Positions 9,043 to 18,606 are shown, numbered from the stretch's first letter. The stretch: 39,545 nt of DNA from Halopseudomonas sabulinigri (GCA_011053055.1 DRHT01000057.1:1-39545), one strand, 5' to 3'. Notes: generated by a model not told the origin, from the letters alone. Made by a program: numbers and translations.

Positions 9043-9642
9043 ATGCTCTCTGTAGTTTTCTCAATGTTGGCTTTTGCTTTGGTTGGCTCCATTGCGCCGG
9101 GGCCGGTTTGCGTTATCGCAGTGACCTCTGGGGCGCAGGCAGGGTTCTCTCGTGCGCTGGGGTTTGTACTGGGCGCCTCCATTGGCTACACGTTGATGGT
9201 GTTGCTAGTGGGCCTGGGGTTAGTTGGCAGTTTGCAGCAACAGCCAGATGTGATGCTGTGGCTCACGTGGGCGGGCGCGGCGTATCTGTTGTATCTGGCC
9301 TGGCGCATAGGCACCGCAGGCGCTGTGGCGTTAGGGAAGCCTGAACTGTCGAGCGTGCCAGGTTTTTGGGCCGGCGCGCTGGCACAGTGGTTGAATCCTA
9401 AGGCGTGGCTGTTCTCGGTATCGGGCATCGGCATGTTCGTCAGTAGCAGCGACTCCAGTGGGCGCATGCTACTGATCTTCTGTATTCTGTCGCTACTGAT
9501 GTGCATGCTGGGCGTCGGTAGCTGGGTGTTGGCGGGTCAGCTGTTTGGTCGGCGTCTGCCGAGCCCCCGTGCCATGCTGTGGTTCAACCGTTTGATGGGG
9601 TTGCTGCTGGCTGGCAGTGTGGCACTTATTCTGATGCACTGA
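9043..9642 (+). CDS. LysE/RhtB-family amino-acid exporter
   Basis: A 199-residue membrane protein with about six hydrophobic segments. The N-terminal SIAPGPVCVIAV stretch is the hallmark of LysE/RhtB exporters, and WLNPKAWLF is the second family signature. These proteins export amino acids or similar small molecules across the inner membrane. The frame is open from 8980, but the first 21 residues would be polar and non-homologous, so the ATG at 9043 is chosen, although only a weak GGA precedes it. An AraC regulator begins 14 bases after the stop, so the two probably form an operon. Confidence 0.85.
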   Translation: MLSVVFSMLAFALVGSIAPGPVCVIAVTSGAQAGFSRALGFVLGASIGYTLMVLLVGLGLVGSLQQQPDVMLWLTWAGAAYLLYLAWRIGTAGAVALGKPELSSVPGFWAGALAQWLNPKAWLFSVSGIGMFVSSSDSSGRMLLIFCILSLLMCMLGVGSWVLAGQLFGRRLPSPRAMLWFNRLMGLLLAGSVALILMH

Positions 9643-9656
9643 TGAGGGGAGTAAGC

Positions 9657-10469
9657 ATGGCAGAGCCAGCGTCACAGTTTCTCCAGCGCAGCCCGGCGCT
9701 GCCCTTTATCGAGCTGCGTCAGGCGGACCGTTCCAGTGCCTGTTATCAGCAGCACACTCACGATGAGTTTTCCTTTGGTGTGATCGATCAGGGTCACACG
9801 GTCTACCGTAACCGGCAGCAATTACAGCGTATTGGCGTTGGCAGTATGGTCACCGTTAATCCGGGGGAGGTGCATTCGTGCAACCCCGCAGCAGGGCTAT
9901 GGTCGTATCGCATGGTGTTCTTAAACGCGGCCTGGTTAGGTGTTTTACAGCGTGAAATGCTCGGCGGCGGCGATGATTACCAGTGCTTTCCCGCTGCAAC
10001 TAATGGGACGCCGGGGGCGAATGAACGCTTTAACGCGATGTTTGCCACTTTACTCAACGCAGATACCGCCCTGGCGGCCGAGACCCAGCTGATTGAGTTA
10101 ATGCAGCCGCTGTTTGCGGGTGGCTCGTCTGCCGTGCAAGCGAAGCATCCGGGCGTAGCGCAGGCGCGAGAATTAATCATGGATCAGCTGGATAGCAACT
10201 TGCAGCTGGAGACCTTGGCGGAAGTGGCGGGGCTAAACCGCTATCAGCTGATTCGTGGCTTTAAGCGCGAGTTCGGACAGGCCCCGCATGCTTATCAATT
10301 GGATGCCCGGATCAAACAGGCGCGGGTGCAGTTGCGCCGCAATGAATGCAGTTTGAATGCGTTGGCATTGGATTTGGGCTTTGCAGATCAGGCGCATTTC
10401 CAGCGTCATTTCAAACTGCGTATGGCACTGACGCCCGGCCAGTACCGGGCTTTCTATCGGGCAGCCTGA
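9657..10469 (+). CDS. AraC-family transcriptional regulator
   Basis: A 270-residue protein. The N-terminal half is an AraC-type cupin (residues about 20-110, with HTHDEFSFGVIDQG and a GEVHSCNP metal/ligand-loop-like segment). The C-terminal half has two helix-turn-helix motifs with the family signature around LALDLGFADQAHFQRHFK. The frame extends upstream into the LysE gene, but the ATG at 9657 has a strong TGAGGGGAG six bases before it. Paired LysE-AraC genes are common, and the regulator is likely to respond to the compound that LysE exports. The ligand is unknown. It converges with the CvfB-like gene, only three bases away. Confidence 0.9.
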   Translation: MAEPASQFLQRSPALPFIELRQADRSSACYQQHTHDEFSFGVIDQGHTVYRNRQQLQRIGVGSMVTVNPGEVHSCNPAAGLWSYRMVFLNAAWLGVLQREMLGGGDDYQCFPAATNGTPGANERFNAMFATLLNADTALAAETQLIELMQPLFAGGSSAVQAKHPGVAQARELIMDQLDSNLQLETLAEVAGLNRYQLIRGFKREFGQAPHAYQLDARIKQARVQLRRNECSLNALALDLGFADQAHFQRHFKLRMALTPGQYRAFYRAA

Positions 10470-10472
10470 GGT

Positions 10473-11309
10473 TCAGAGCAGTTCTATATGGTCGCTATGA
10501 ATGCTGATCTTTTCCTGCTTCAGCAATCCGCCGATGGCCTTCTTGAAGTTGCCCTTGCTGACGCCAAACATACGGCTGATGGCTTCGGGCGTGCTTTTGT
10601 CGCTGAGTGCCAGAGTGCCGTCATTATCCAGTAGTTTCTGCAGTATCTGGTCCTGCAGTTGGTCGCCCGCTGCGGCGCCTATCGGTTGCAGGCTGAGGCT
10701 GATTTTGCCATCCGAGCGCATCTCCCGAATGTAACCGGTTTCATGCTGGCCACCGCGTAGATACTTGAAGGCTTCGTTTTTGTGAATCAGCCCCCAATGC
10801 AGGCCATTGATGATCGCTTTGTGGCCAAGGTCCGTCCGTTCTACCACCAGCAGTTCGACCTGTTCTCCGGCCTTGTAGCGAGCGGGTGTTTTGTCTAGAT
10901 AACGGTCAAGTCGGCTGGTGGCGATGACGCGACTGGTGTGCTTGTCGAGGTACAAATGCACCACCGCATAACTGCCTTCTTCCAGGGGTTTTTTCTGCTC
11001 GGAGTAGGGCAACAGCACGTCTTTGGGTAAGCCCCAATCGAGAAACAGTCCGACGTTGTTTTTGGCAACCACCTTGAGGCTGGCAAAATCACCTACCTGG
11101 GCTTTGGGTTTCTCGGTGGTCGCGATGATCTTGTCTTCGCTATCGAAATAGATGAAGACGTCCAGCCAATCACCCACCTCGCTGGGTTCATCCTTGGGGA
11201 TGTAGCGATTGGGCAGCAAAATGTCGCCATCATTGCCGCCGTTGAGATAGAGGCCGAAACCGGTGTGCTTGACGACTTGCAGTCTATTGTAACGTCCGAT
11301 ATCGGCCAT
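10473..11309 (-). CDS. CvfB-like S1 RNA-binding protein
   Basis: A 278-residue protein built of successive S1-type OB folds followed by a C-terminal winged helix, matching the CvfB/YitL family. The first S1 unit has GFGLYLNGGNDGDILLP and the second NVGLFLDWGLPKDVLLP, the duplicated family pattern. The end (SRMFGVSKGNFKKAIGGLL) is the winged helix. In Staphylococcus CvfB influences RNA-related control of virulence; the role in this genus is unclear. The start at 11309 (MADIGRYNRL) is chosen over an upstream start because AGGAA lies just ahead and homology begins there. Confidence 0.88.
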   Translation of the reverse strand: MADIGRYNRLQVVKHTGFGLYLNGGNDGDILLPNRYIPKDEPSEVGDWLDVFIYFDSEDKIIATTEKPKAQVGDFASLKVVAKNNVGLFLDWGLPKDVLLPYSEQKKPLEEGSYAVVHLYLDKHTSRVIATSRLDRYLDKTPARYKAGEQVELLVVERTDLGHKAIINGLHWGLIHKNEAFKYLRGGQHETGYIREMRSDGKISLSLQPIGAAAGDQLQDQILQKLLDNDGTLALSDKSTPEAISRMFGVSKGNFKKAIGGLLKQEKISIHSDHIELL

Positions 11310-11380
11310 GCTGGAATTCCTGAATACGATGAGCGGCCATTGTAGCAGGCGGGGCCGCCGCATCGCAGAGCAGATTGCGG

Positions 11381-13207
11381 CTACTTTGGCTGCAACAACT
11401 CATCAATACTGTCTTCTTCAATCCGGTCGGCGTCAAACAGCCTTTCCAGGTCTGCGCGCGCTTCGCGTGCAGTCTGCATTACCGCTGCGGCATCGTCGTA
11501 GACCTGGTGCTGTGCTGCCAGAACCTGTTCATCGTGCTGGCGAAAGCGTTTTATGCGTGAGTTGGCCTGTGTCTCACTCAGGCCTAGCCCGGTCAGCACC
11601 TGCTTACTCATCTCCAGGCTGGAGTGAAAGGTCTCGCGAACCGCTAAGGCGCCCAAGTCAATGAGCCGGTGCACGTGCTGTCGATTGCGTGCGCGCGCCA
11701 AGATGGTGACGTGCGGATACAGGCGGCGTACCAATTCGGCGGTTTTCAGGTTGGCGTCAGGATCATCAGTGGTAATGATGAAGAACTGGGCTTTGTCGAC
11801 CTGAGCTGCGCGCAGTATTTCTGGGCGCATAGGGTCGCCATAGAAAATGGGCATGTCACTACTCAGGCTGCGTGACATTTCGATACTGTCTACCGAAGTC
11901 TCCAAGCCGACGTAGGGGATTCTTTGGGCGCGCAGCACACGGGCGATAACCTGACCCATGCGGCCCATGCCGGAAATGACCACCCGGGGTTCATCGGTAT
12001 CAATGTGCTGATACTCCTCGGGTACTTCAACGGTTGTGGGTTTGGGTTTGATCAGTTGCGACAACACCAGAATGATTAAAGGCGTGACTGCCATCGATAG
12101 GGTGATGGCGAGCACCAGCATGCTGTGCATTGGCTGGTCGAATAATTGTTGATCGCGGGCCATCTGGAAAACGACGAAAGCAAACTCGCCACCAGCGGCT
12201 AGCACGACGCCTAGTCGCAGAGCGCTTATCTGGTTTAGTCCGCCTGCGACCCTGCCGACGAGATAAATCAAAGGTAGCTTGCAGCCGATAATCAGAGCGG
12301 TCAGCAGAAGTACTGCAGCAGGGCTGGTGACCAGCAGGCCTATGTCGGCGGTCATGCCCACGCTGATAAAAAACAGCCCGAGCAGCAGGCCCTTGAAGGG
12401 TTCGATTTGGGATTCCAGCTCGTGCCGGTATTCCGAGTCTGCCAGCAGTAGTCCGGCGAGGAAGGCACCGAGTGCCATGGATACCCCCACGCTCTGCATC
12501 AACCAAGCGGTACCTATGACCACCAGCAGTGCGGTGGCAGTGGAGACTTCCTGCAGTCCGGTTCTGGCAACAATCCGGAATACCGGACGCAGCAGATATC
12601 GCCCGCCCACCACGATCAAGGCGATACTGCCGACAACTTTGATGATCTGCTCGAGATTGCTTTCGCCGCCCGCATCACCGGTCGCGCTGCCAAGTAGGGG
12701 GATCAGTGCAATCAGCGGAATGGCGGCGATGTCTTGAAACAACAATATGGCGAAAGCCAGGCGGCCGTGTGGGCTATTAAGCTCCTTGCGCTCGGCAATG
12801 ATCTGCAGCCCAAAAGCAGTTGAGGACAGCGCCAGCCCTAAACCAAGTACCACCGCAGTGTTAACGGGTTGATCCAGCCCTACATACGCGATGCTGCCTA
12901 TCAGGCTGGCGCAGAGCATGACCTGTGCTAACCCAACACCGAATACGGCCTTGCGCATGAGCCACAGACGGCGGGGCGATAGCTCCAGACCTATGATGAA
13001 CAGCAGTAATACGACGCCTAGCTCGGAGATGTGACTGACGTTCTCCGGGTGATCAATCAAATTGAGCATTGACGGGCCGATGACCACGCCGGCGAGGAGG
13101 TAGCCAATAACGGCGCCTAAACGTAATTTTTTGGCCAGTGGCACAGCCACTACAGCGGCGAGCAGAAATACCACGGCGACTAGCAGGAAGCTGCTTTGTT
13201 CGTGCAT
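11381..13207 (-). CDS. CPA2 cation:proton antiporter, KefB/KefC-like
   Basis: A 608-residue protein. Residues 1-390 hold about twelve membrane segments, with LFQDIAAIP near 156-164 where the aspartate essential for ion exchange in CPA2 antiporters sits. Residues about 405-520 form an RCK_N/TrkA-N regulatory domain with the GMGRMG nucleotide loop (413-418). A charged, partly coiled tail follows. KefB/KefC are potassium-efflux systems gated by glutathione adducts; the sequence supports a K+/H+ or Na+/H+ antiporter of this class in the inner membrane. No kefF/kefG ancillary gene is adjacent, although an unlinked flavodoxin lies at 16.2 kb. A GCAACCC-TT-GGGTTGC hairpin (13236-13251) lies just upstream of the start. 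Confidence 0.88.
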   Translation of the reverse strand: MHEQSSFLLVAVVFLLAAVVAVPLAKKLRLGAVIGYLLAGVVIGPSMLNLIDHPENVSHISELGVVLLLFIIGLELSPRRLWLMRKAVFGVGLAQVMLCASLIGSIAYVGLDQPVNTAVVLGLGLALSSTAFGLQIIAERKELNSPHGRLAFAILLFQDIAAIPLIALIPLLGSATGDAGGESNLEQIIKVVGSIALIVVGGRYLLRPVFRIVARTGLQEVSTATALLVVIGTAWLMQSVGVSMALGAFLAGLLLADSEYRHELESQIEPFKGLLLGLFFISVGMTADIGLLVTSPAAVLLLTALIIGCKLPLIYLVGRVAGGLNQISALRLGVVLAAGGEFAFVVFQMARDQQLFDQPMHSMLVLAITLSMAVTPLIILVLSQLIKPKPTTVEVPEEYQHIDTDEPRVVISGMGRMGQVIARVLRAQRIPYVGLETSVDSIEMSRSLSSDMPIFYGDPMRPEILRAAQVDKAQFFIITTDDPDANLKTAELVRRLYPHVTILARARNRQHVHRLIDLGALAVRETFHSSLEMSKQVLTGLGLSETQANSRIKRFRQHDEQVLAAQHQVYDDAAAVMQTAREARADLERLFDADRIEEDSIDELLQPK

Positions 13208-13316
13208 GAGGGTGTCCAGAGCAGGGCGGCCGCAAGCAACCCTTGGGTTGCCGTGCGGTCTGTTACAGTCGCTTAATGATACGTCGGGCTGAAACGATCA
13301 GAAGAGTTTTTGACGA

Positions 13317-14669
13317 TTAACGACGAACTTTTTTCAGGGTTTCAGCAATCAGGAAGGCAAGCTCTAATGATTGATCGGCATTCAGGCGTGGGTCGCAATG
13401 GGTGTGATAACGATCCGAAAGGCCGTCCTCGGTCACCGGTGTGGCGCCACCGATGCACTCAGTCACGTTTTGCCCGGTCATCTCGATATGAATGCCACCC
13501 GCCCATGTGCCTTCGGCATGGTGTACCGCAAAAAACTGTTCTACTTCGGTGAGAATGCGCGCAAAGTCGCGGGTTTTGTATCCGCTGGAGGCCTTCATGG
13601 TATTACCGTGCATGGGGTCGGAACTCCACAGTACGTGCTTGCCTTCCCGCTCTACTGCGCGCACCAGCGCTGGCATGTGCTGCTCTACTTGGTCGGCGCC
13701 CATGCGCACTATCACGTTTAGGCGGTCGTCGCGGTTATCCGGATTTAAGCGGTCGATCAGCTGCAACAAATCGTCTGGGTCAGTCGTTGGTCCAGCCTTG
13801 ATGCCGATCGGGTTATTGATACCGCGCATGAATTCAACGTGGGCGCCATCCAGCTGACGTGTCCGGTCGCCGATCCACAGCATGTGCGCCGAGCAATCGT
13901 ACCAGTCGCCGGTTAGGCTATCGCGACGGGTGAACGCTTGCTCGTAGTTCAGCAGCAAGGCTTCATGCGCGGTGAAGAAGGCGGTTTCGCGCAACTGCGG
14001 GCTGTGTGCGTTGTCGAAGCCGCAGGCACGCATAAAGGCTAGGCTTTCATCGATGCGGTCGGCCAGCAGTTGGAACCGATCGGCCATCGCGGAGTTGGCG
14101 ATGAAATCAAGATTCCATTGGTGTACCTGATCGAGGCTGGCAAAGCCGCCCTGAGCAAAGGCGCGCAACAGATTCAGTGTGGCGGTGGCCTGATGATAGG
14201 CGCTCAAAAGGCGTTGAGGGTCAGGTGCGCGGCCGGCCGCCTCGAAGGCAATATTGTTGATGATGTCGCCACGGTAAGCGGGTAGAGTCACGCCGTTCTG
14301 GGTTTCGTCGTCAGCCGAGCGTGGCTTGGCGAACTGCCCCGCCATGCGACCGACCTTAACCACCGGGCAACCAGCGGCGAAGGTCATGACTACCGCCATC
14401 TGCAGCAGCACTTTGAAGGTGTCGCGAATCTTGGGGGCGGAAAACTCGGCAAAGCTTTCGGCGCAGTCGCCACCTTGCAGCAAAAAGGCGCGCCCTTGTG
14501 TCACTTCAGCAAACTGGCGTCGCAGCTCGCGGGCCTCGCCAGCAAACACCAGCGGCGGATAGCTCGCCAGAGTATCTTCCACGGCCAGCAACGCTTGCTG
14601 GTCTGGGTAGGTAGGTTGTTGCAGTACGGGCTTACTGCGCCAGCTGTCAGGTGTCCAGATTGCGGTCAT
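13317..14669 (-). CDS. 3-deoxy-7-phosphoheptulonate synthase, class II
   Basis: A 450-residue enzyme that condenses phosphoenolpyruvate and erythrose-4-phosphate in the first step of the shikimate pathway. It is the class II (plant/Actinobacteria/Pseudomonas) type, recognised by the conserved WTPDSWR start, [38 protein letters not shown] and the metal/substrate segment [15 protein letters not shown]. Length is normal for the class. The frame extends 30 residues upstream, but class II enzymes begin as at 14669 (MTAIWTPD). The start lies head-to-head with the spermidine-synthase-like gene, leaving about 75 bases for both promoters. Confidence 0.95.
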   Translation of the reverse strand: MTAIWTPDSWRSKPVLQQPTYPDQQALLAVEDTLASYPPLVFAGEARELRRQFAEVTQGRAFLLQGGDCAESFAEFSAPKIRDTFKVLLQMAVVMTFAAGCPVVKVGRMAGQFAKPRSADDETQNGVTLPAYRGDIINNIAFEAAGRAPDPQRLLSAYHQATATLNLLRAFAQGGFASLDQVHQWNLDFIANSAMADRFQLLADRIDESLAFMRACGFDNAHSPQLRETAFFTAHEALLLNYEQAFTRRDSLTGDWYDCSAHMLWIGDRTRQLDGAHVEFMRGINNPIGIKAGPTTDPDDLLQLIDRLNPDNRDDRLNVIVRMGADQVEQHMPALVRAVEREGKHVLWSSDPMHGNTMKASSGYKTRDFARILTEVEQFFAVHHAEGTWAGGIHIEMTGQNVTECIGGATPVTEDGLSDRYHTHCDPRLNADQSLELAFLIAETLKKVRR

Positions 14670-14745
14670 GGGCGGTCTACTTAAGTGGGTATCAATGTGC
14701 TTGTGCCGCCGAATGGTAGCGCGTGTGATAGGGGTTAAACAGCCT

Positions 14746-15570
14746 ATGGGCTGGATCAATAATTTTTATAAGTACGTTTTGGGTCGGAATAAGGTCAGCG
14801 CCGAGAGAGAACTTGAGCGCTGCACAGATGACTTTGGTTCGCTGTGGGTCAGCGAGCAGGGCGAGTTGCGCTACCTGTATTTTGGCACGGAAACCGAGCA
14901 AAGCTGCGGGCTGGTGGATAATCCTTCCTGGTTGGAATATGACTATACCCGCGCCATGTTGCTGGCAGGGTTCTGGCAACACCAGGCGCCGCGTGCAATA
15001 GCCATGGGCCTTGGCGGCGGCACTTTAGTAAACGCGGTGTTGCAGTACGTCCAGCCACAGCAAATAACTGCTGTGGAGTTGCGCGCAAAAGTGGTTGAGC
15101 TATCGCGGCGTTGGTTCGGTTTGAGTAGCGACCCTCGGCTTGAAGTGGTTGTGGCCAGTGCCGAGACCTATATTGCCAGCCAAGAGCACAGCTGCGATCT
15201 GCTGTTTCTGGATCTTTATCTTGAGGGCGGTATCGCAAGACTACAGCTTGAAGCCGATTTTTTTGCGGCCTGCCGAGCGGCGCTTCGTCCGGGTGGGCTT
15301 CTGGTAGTGAACCAGTGGCAGCTGGGGCAAAGCGGTCAACCCTATGCAGCCAGCCGCCTACGCCGTTTGTTTGGGGCCAATTATCTGCAGGTTGAAGTGG
15401 AGGAGGGCAACATCATCCTGTTTATCCCGCAGTCCGGCGAGTTGCTGCTCGATCGCGTCGCTATGCGGCAATGGGCAGATGCGCTTGAGCCACAGTTGGG
15501 ATACTCCCTACGCCCCTACATTGAATTGTTACGTCGTGCGGGCAATGCGCCTGAAATAGTCGCTCCCTGA
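14746..15570 (+). CDS. Spermidine-synthase-like (SpeE fold) protein
   Basis: A 274-residue protein with a Rossmann methyltransferase-like fold. The glycine-rich loop [12 protein letters not shown] (about residues 86-97) and [11 protein letters not shown] after it form the nucleotide-binding part, and DLLFLDLY is the equivalent of the spermidine-synthase catalytic-aspartate strand. True spermidine synthases have a longer N-terminal tetramerisation domain and strict polyamine residues; this short type is often a spermidine-synthase-like protein of unknown substrate. The upstream start at 14668 would overlap the DAHP-synthase start, so the ATG at 14746 with AGGGG eleven bases ahead is preferred. 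It converges with sprT 20 bases downstream. Confidence 0.75.
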   Translation: MGWINNFYKYVLGRNKVSAERELERCTDDFGSLWVSEQGELRYLYFGTETEQSCGLVDNPSWLEYDYTRAMLLAGFWQHQAPRAIAMGLGGGTLVNAVLQYVQPQQITAVELRAKVVELSRRWFGLSSDPRLEVVVASAETYIASQEHSCDLLFLDLYLEGGIARLQLEADFFAACRAALRPGGLLVVNQWQLGQSGQPYAASRLRRLFGANYLQVEVEEGNIILFIPQSGELLLDRVAMRQWADALEPQLGYSLRPYIELLRRAGNAPEIVAP

Positions 15571-15590
15571 TCACTGACGTTCAAATACCT

Positions 15591-16085
15591 TTAAACGGCC
15601 AAGGCCTGTTGTCGCCCGGTGAAGTGCAACAGGTCGCCGCAACGCCGACACTGGTATTGGCGCCCCTTTCTGACCCAGGCATGGCGCTGTGGCGTGAAGG
15701 GCATGTGCTCGGGGCAGGCGCACCGATAGAGGTAGCGAGTGCCGCGCCGTTTGGAAACGGCATAGTTATGGCAGCGGTTGGCCGGCAGTCTGAACAACTG
15801 GGTCATCACCGCTTGCCATTCCGGACCATGTGGACGAATGCGTGAGCCGTAGACTTGATGGGCGATCAGGTGAGCTACTTCGTGAGGCACCGTCTGCAGC
15901 AAAAAGTCTTCACTGTTATCGCGGTACATCTGGCCGTTGAAACGTAGCAAGTTTTGATTCAAATACGCCACGCCAGCGCGCTGCCCGCGCAGATCCAGTT
16001 CGATATCCGGGCGAGAAAAGTCACGGGAAAAGTGCTGCTCAGCAAGCTGGTAGCAGCCCTCAAGGCGGGCAAGTATACGGTCCAT
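15591..16085 (-). CDS. sprT: SprT-family zinc metalloprotease-like protein
   Basis: A 164-residue protein with HEVAH at residues 68-72 and a further His at 76, the zinc site of SprT/Spartan-like peptidases. The C-terminal part has a CAC...CRRC zinc ribbon. Bacterial SprT is named from a stationary-phase link in E. coli; the substrate is not established, though eukaryotic relatives cleave DNA-protein crosslinks. A TTG at 16091 lies in frame, but the ATG at 16085 is the natural start. The length matches the family. The gene is transcribed toward the spermidine-synthase-like gene. Confidence 0.88.
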   Translation of the reverse strand: MDRILARLEGCYQLAEQHFSRDFSRPDIELDLRGQRAGVAYLNQNLLRFNGQMYRDNSEDFLLQTVPHEVAHLIAHQVYGSRIRPHGPEWQAVMTQLFRLPANRCHNYAVSKRRGTRYLYRCACPEHMPFTPQRHAWVRKGRQYQCRRCGDLLHFTGRQQALAV

Positions 16086-16154
16086 GCTCAAAGTATACCG
16101 CCGTAAAGTCCGCGCCAGAAGCCTCGCACTGTCGCCCGTGAGGGTGAGAGTGGG

Positions 16155-16622
16155 TCAAAATACGTTGTTGTCTAGCCCGGCAGCCATATACAGACCGAGC
16201 TCTTCGGCCTGTTGCAGGAAGCTTGCTTGCCAATCGCCCTTGAGCGTCAGCGGTGGCTGCACCCAGTTCCAGCGTAAGCCGGTGACGATGGACTCTACCG
16301 CACGGCGGGTGCCGGTGCCGTCCATGCCGGCACGTATGTAAAGCGCGCAAGGCAGGCCCTGTTTTTCTTCCAATACGGGATAGTAGCTGCGGTCAAAAAA
16401 GTCCTTCAAGGCACCGCTCATATATCCCAAATTTTCTGTGGTGCCGAGGAGGATGGCGTCAGCGCGCAGTACATCCTCAGGACCCGCTTCCAATGGCGGC
16501 TTGCAGATAACCTCGACGGCTTCAATGTCGCTATGCCGCGCGCCGCGCAGCACGGCCTCGACCAAGGCACGGGTGTTGTCGGAAGGGGCGTGCGCGACTA
16601 TCAATAATCTCTTTTCGGTCAT
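16155..16622 (-). CDS. Flavodoxin-like / NAD(P)H-FMN reductase family protein
   Basis: A 155-residue single-domain flavodoxin fold. The N-terminal LLIVAHAPSDNTRALVEAVLRGA is the phosphate loop for FMN and GTTENLGYMSGALKDFFDR (about residues 60-78) is the isoalloxazine-side loop seen in WrbA/NADPH-dependent FMN reductases. It probably transfers electrons in the cytoplasm; the partner is unknown. AGGAGG lies eight bases before the ATG. A small membrane protein gene ends only 25 bases upstream, so the two probably share a transcript. Confidence 0.8.
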   Translation of the reverse strand: MTEKRLLIVAHAPSDNTRALVEAVLRGARHSDIEAVEVICKPPLEAGPEDVLRADAILLGTTENLGYMSGALKDFFDRSYYPVLEEKQGLPCALYIRAGMDGTGTRRAVESIVTGLRWNWVQPPLTLKGDWQASFLQQAEELGLYMAAGLDNNVF

Positions 16623-16647
16623 GCGGCCTCCTTTGGGGGGCTCAACC

Positions 16648-16935
16648 CTACTTGCTGCTCCACAGTCGCGCCACGGCTCTCTCGGAACCTAGCCAGGCAA
16701 CCAGCAAACCCAATATGCCGATCAGGCCAAACACGGTAACGGGGATCAGGAAGGTAAGCTCAATACCCGATGGCAAGAATACCGCCAGCCCGATTGCCAA
16801 GCCGAGGAACAGCAAGCTCATGATCACCAGAATGGCACGGCTTTTTGGGAAGTAGCGATAAGGCGCGTCGCTGTTTTCGAGCGGATTGAGCAAGGGAGCG
16901 CAAAGCTTACGAGCGACTTCTTTAAGGCTGGACAT
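16648..16935 (-). CDS. Small two-helix membrane protein, unknown function
   Basis: A 95-residue protein with a basic N-terminal arm of about 32 residues and two hydrophobic segments (about 34-55 and 60-84). I do not recognise a domain. No clear Shine-Dalgarno precedes the ATG at 16935, but the hydrophobicity pattern and the close spacing to the flavodoxin gene support a real gene. The 242 bases upstream (to 17177) contain an A/T-rich stretch with an 11-base palindrome (TATAAATTATA, 17093-17103) that may serve promoters for both this gene and the divergent MFS gene. Confidence 0.6.
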   Translation of the reverse strand: MSSLKEVARKLCAPLLNPLENSDAPYRYFPKSRAILVIMSLLFLGLAIGLAVFLPSGIELTFLIPVTVFGLIGILGLLVAWLGSERAVARLWSSK

Positions 16936-17177
16936 GGGTTAAACCGGTTCGTTGTGTAAAAAGGTAATTGGGTTCAGTTTAGCGCTTAAAGCATCAGCAA
17001 CAGAAGCCTTGCGGGTGGGCAGTTGAACTGTCGCCAGTGTAAGCGCAGGCTGGTCAGCAGCGGCTAGCTGGGGTAGGGTGTTTACAGCTGAATATAAATT
17101 ATAAATGTACAAGCACGTTATTTAACACCCACCCTGCCTGAAATCGACCACCACCTGCAAAGGGAGATTTCAGCTTC

Positions 17178-18554
17178 ATGATCAAGTTTCTTGTGCCCAT
17201 TGGGGCACTGCTCACCGGTATCGCCCTGTTGTTGTTGGGCACCGGCCTGCTGAATACCCTGCTGGCCTTGCGCGGCAGTGCCGAAGGCTTTGCTGACCAG
17301 ACGCTGGGCTTACTTGGCTCGGCCTATTTTGCCGGCTTTATTCTTGGTACCTGGCTATGCCCACGCTTGATTAGGCGTATGGGGCATGTGCGCGCGTTTA
17401 CTTTTCTTGCGGCTGCAGAAGCGGCGTGTGTGCTGATCCATGTACTTTGGGTCAACCCGGGTATGTGGTTGCTACTGAGGGTAGTGACGGGCGTTGCGCT
17501 CGTCGGTATTTATACGGTAATCGAAAGCTGGCTTAACACCACGGCGCCGCCTGAAAGACGCGGCCAGATATTTGCCTGCTATATGGCCGTCAACCTCGGC
17601 TCCTTGGCTCTGGCGCAACAGTTGCTGCGTTGGGACAGCCCCATGGCATTCACCCTGTTTGCGGTCGCGGCCATTCTTATTATGGTGGCGGTGATGCCTG
17701 TGTCGGCTACTCGCTTGGTGCAGCCAGTGATCTCCGATACGCCTGCGCTATCGCTTAAGCGTCTTTGGCAGGCTGCACCAGTGGCATGCGCTGGCGCCGT
17801 GCTTTCCGGTCTCGGTATGGGTGGTTTCTGGGGGCTGGGTGCGGTCTATGCCGGGCGCATGGGTATGGATACCGGGCAGATCGCGGGCTTCGTTTCACTG
17901 GTGATCGTCGCAGGCGCACTTTCGCAATGGCCAATGGGCCGCCTTTCTGACCAGATAGATAGACGCAAAGCGCTGGTGGTGATCTGCGGAATAGCGGCAG
18001 GTGGCGGTTTGCTGATGGCGTTGCTGGCGCCCTTTGGCCAGTGGTTGCTGGTAGCCGCTGCGGTGTTCGGTGCCGGCTCTTTCGCGGTCTACCCGGCAGT
18101 GGTGGCCCACCTGATTGATCATTTACACCAAGAAGATATTTTGTCCGGCAATGCAGCGCTGTTGATGCTGCACGGCCTGGGCGCAGCCATAGGCCCGGCG
18201 TTGGCCGGTTGGCTGATGAGCATGACCAGCCCCATTGCCTTGCCGCTGTTTTTTACGCTGATGTTTACGCTCAGCGCGCTCTATGCCCTATGGCAGCTGC
18301 GCCAGGGTCGTGACCGGATCGTCGATGAGGCTGCGCATTACATTCCCATGGTGCGTACCTCTAACGCTGTACTGGAAATGATGCTGGAAGATGCGACGCA
18401 CGAAGGGCATGACGAAGAGCGGGCAGAAGCAGGTAACTCAGAAGGTGGTGGCTCAGAACCTTCTGGAACAGACGAATCGACAGCACCCCCGTTGGACGCG
18501 GATGCACAGCAACCCGCAACGGATGATGAAGAACAGCAGCCAGGGCGCAACTGA
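17178..18554 (+). CDS. ycaD: MFS transporter, YcaD-like, with acidic tail
   Basis: A 458-residue major facilitator protein with about twelve membrane segments in residues 1-380. The pattern (two YcaD-like halves, IESWLN after helix 4, GRLSDQIDRR in the central loop) fits the YcaD type. The last 75 or so residues are hydrophilic, rich in Glu, Ser, Gly and Gln, and lack any fold I recognise; E. coli YcaD has no such tail. AGGGAGA lies upstream of the ATG. ggpPS begins 48 bases downstream. From memory, ycaD next to ggpPS is also found in Stenotrophomonas rhizophila, suggesting that it moves glucosylglycerol or a related osmolyte; that role is inferred. Confidence 0.8.
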   Translation: MIKFLVPIGALLTGIALLLLGTGLLNTLLALRGSAEGFADQTLGLLGSAYFAGFILGTWLCPRLIRRMGHVRAFTFLAAAEAACVLIHVLWVNPGMWLLLRVVTGVALVGIYTVIESWLNTTAPPERRGQIFACYMAVNLGSLALAQQLLRWDSPMAFTLFAVAAILIMVAVMPVSATRLVQPVISDTPALSLKRLWQAAPVACAGAVLSGLGMGGFWGLGAVYAGRMGMDTGQIAGFVSLVIVAGALSQWPMGRLSDQIDRRKALVVICGIAAGGGLLMALLAPFGQWLLVAAAVFGAGSFAVYPAVVAHLIDHLHQEDILSGNAALLMLHGLGAAIGPALAGWLMSMTSPIALPLFFTLMFTLSALYALWQLRQGRDRIVDEAAHYIPMVRTSNAVLEMMLEDATHEGHDEERAEAGNSEGGGSEPSGTDESTAPPLDADAQQPATDDEEQQPGRN

Positions 18555-18570
18555 GCGTCGGAGGCTATCT

Positions 18571-18606
18571 ATGTATTCAGTAGTGACAGGGAGTACGAAC
18601 CTATGA
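18571..18606 (+). CDS. Candidate 11-codon leader ORF overlapping the ggpPS start
   Basis: ATG at 18571 is preceded by a strong GGAGG (18560-18564) six bases upstream, and the frame encodes MYSVVTGSTNL before TGA at 18604-18606. The stop overlaps the first ggpPS ATG as CTATGATG, an arrangement that usually gives translational coupling. ggpPS has its own weaker AGGGAG (18588-18593) inside this ORF. It could be a leader peptide that tunes ggpPS translation, or chance. The sequence of the peptide shows no repeated codons typical of attenuators. Confidence 0.45.
   Translation: MYSVVTGSTNL

Noticed and set aside
8916-9344. 142-residue frame overlapping the LysE gene
   Set aside because: It shadows the LysE gene in another frame; codon pattern and homology favour LysE.
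12027-12506. Arg-rich 159-residue frame inside the antiporter gene
   Set aside because: Antisense/alternative-frame shadow of a clearly coding gene.
17075-17110. A sigma70 promoter for the YcaD-like gene
   Set aside because: TTTACA and TATAAA are present but separated by only 13 bases; no convincing spacing was found.
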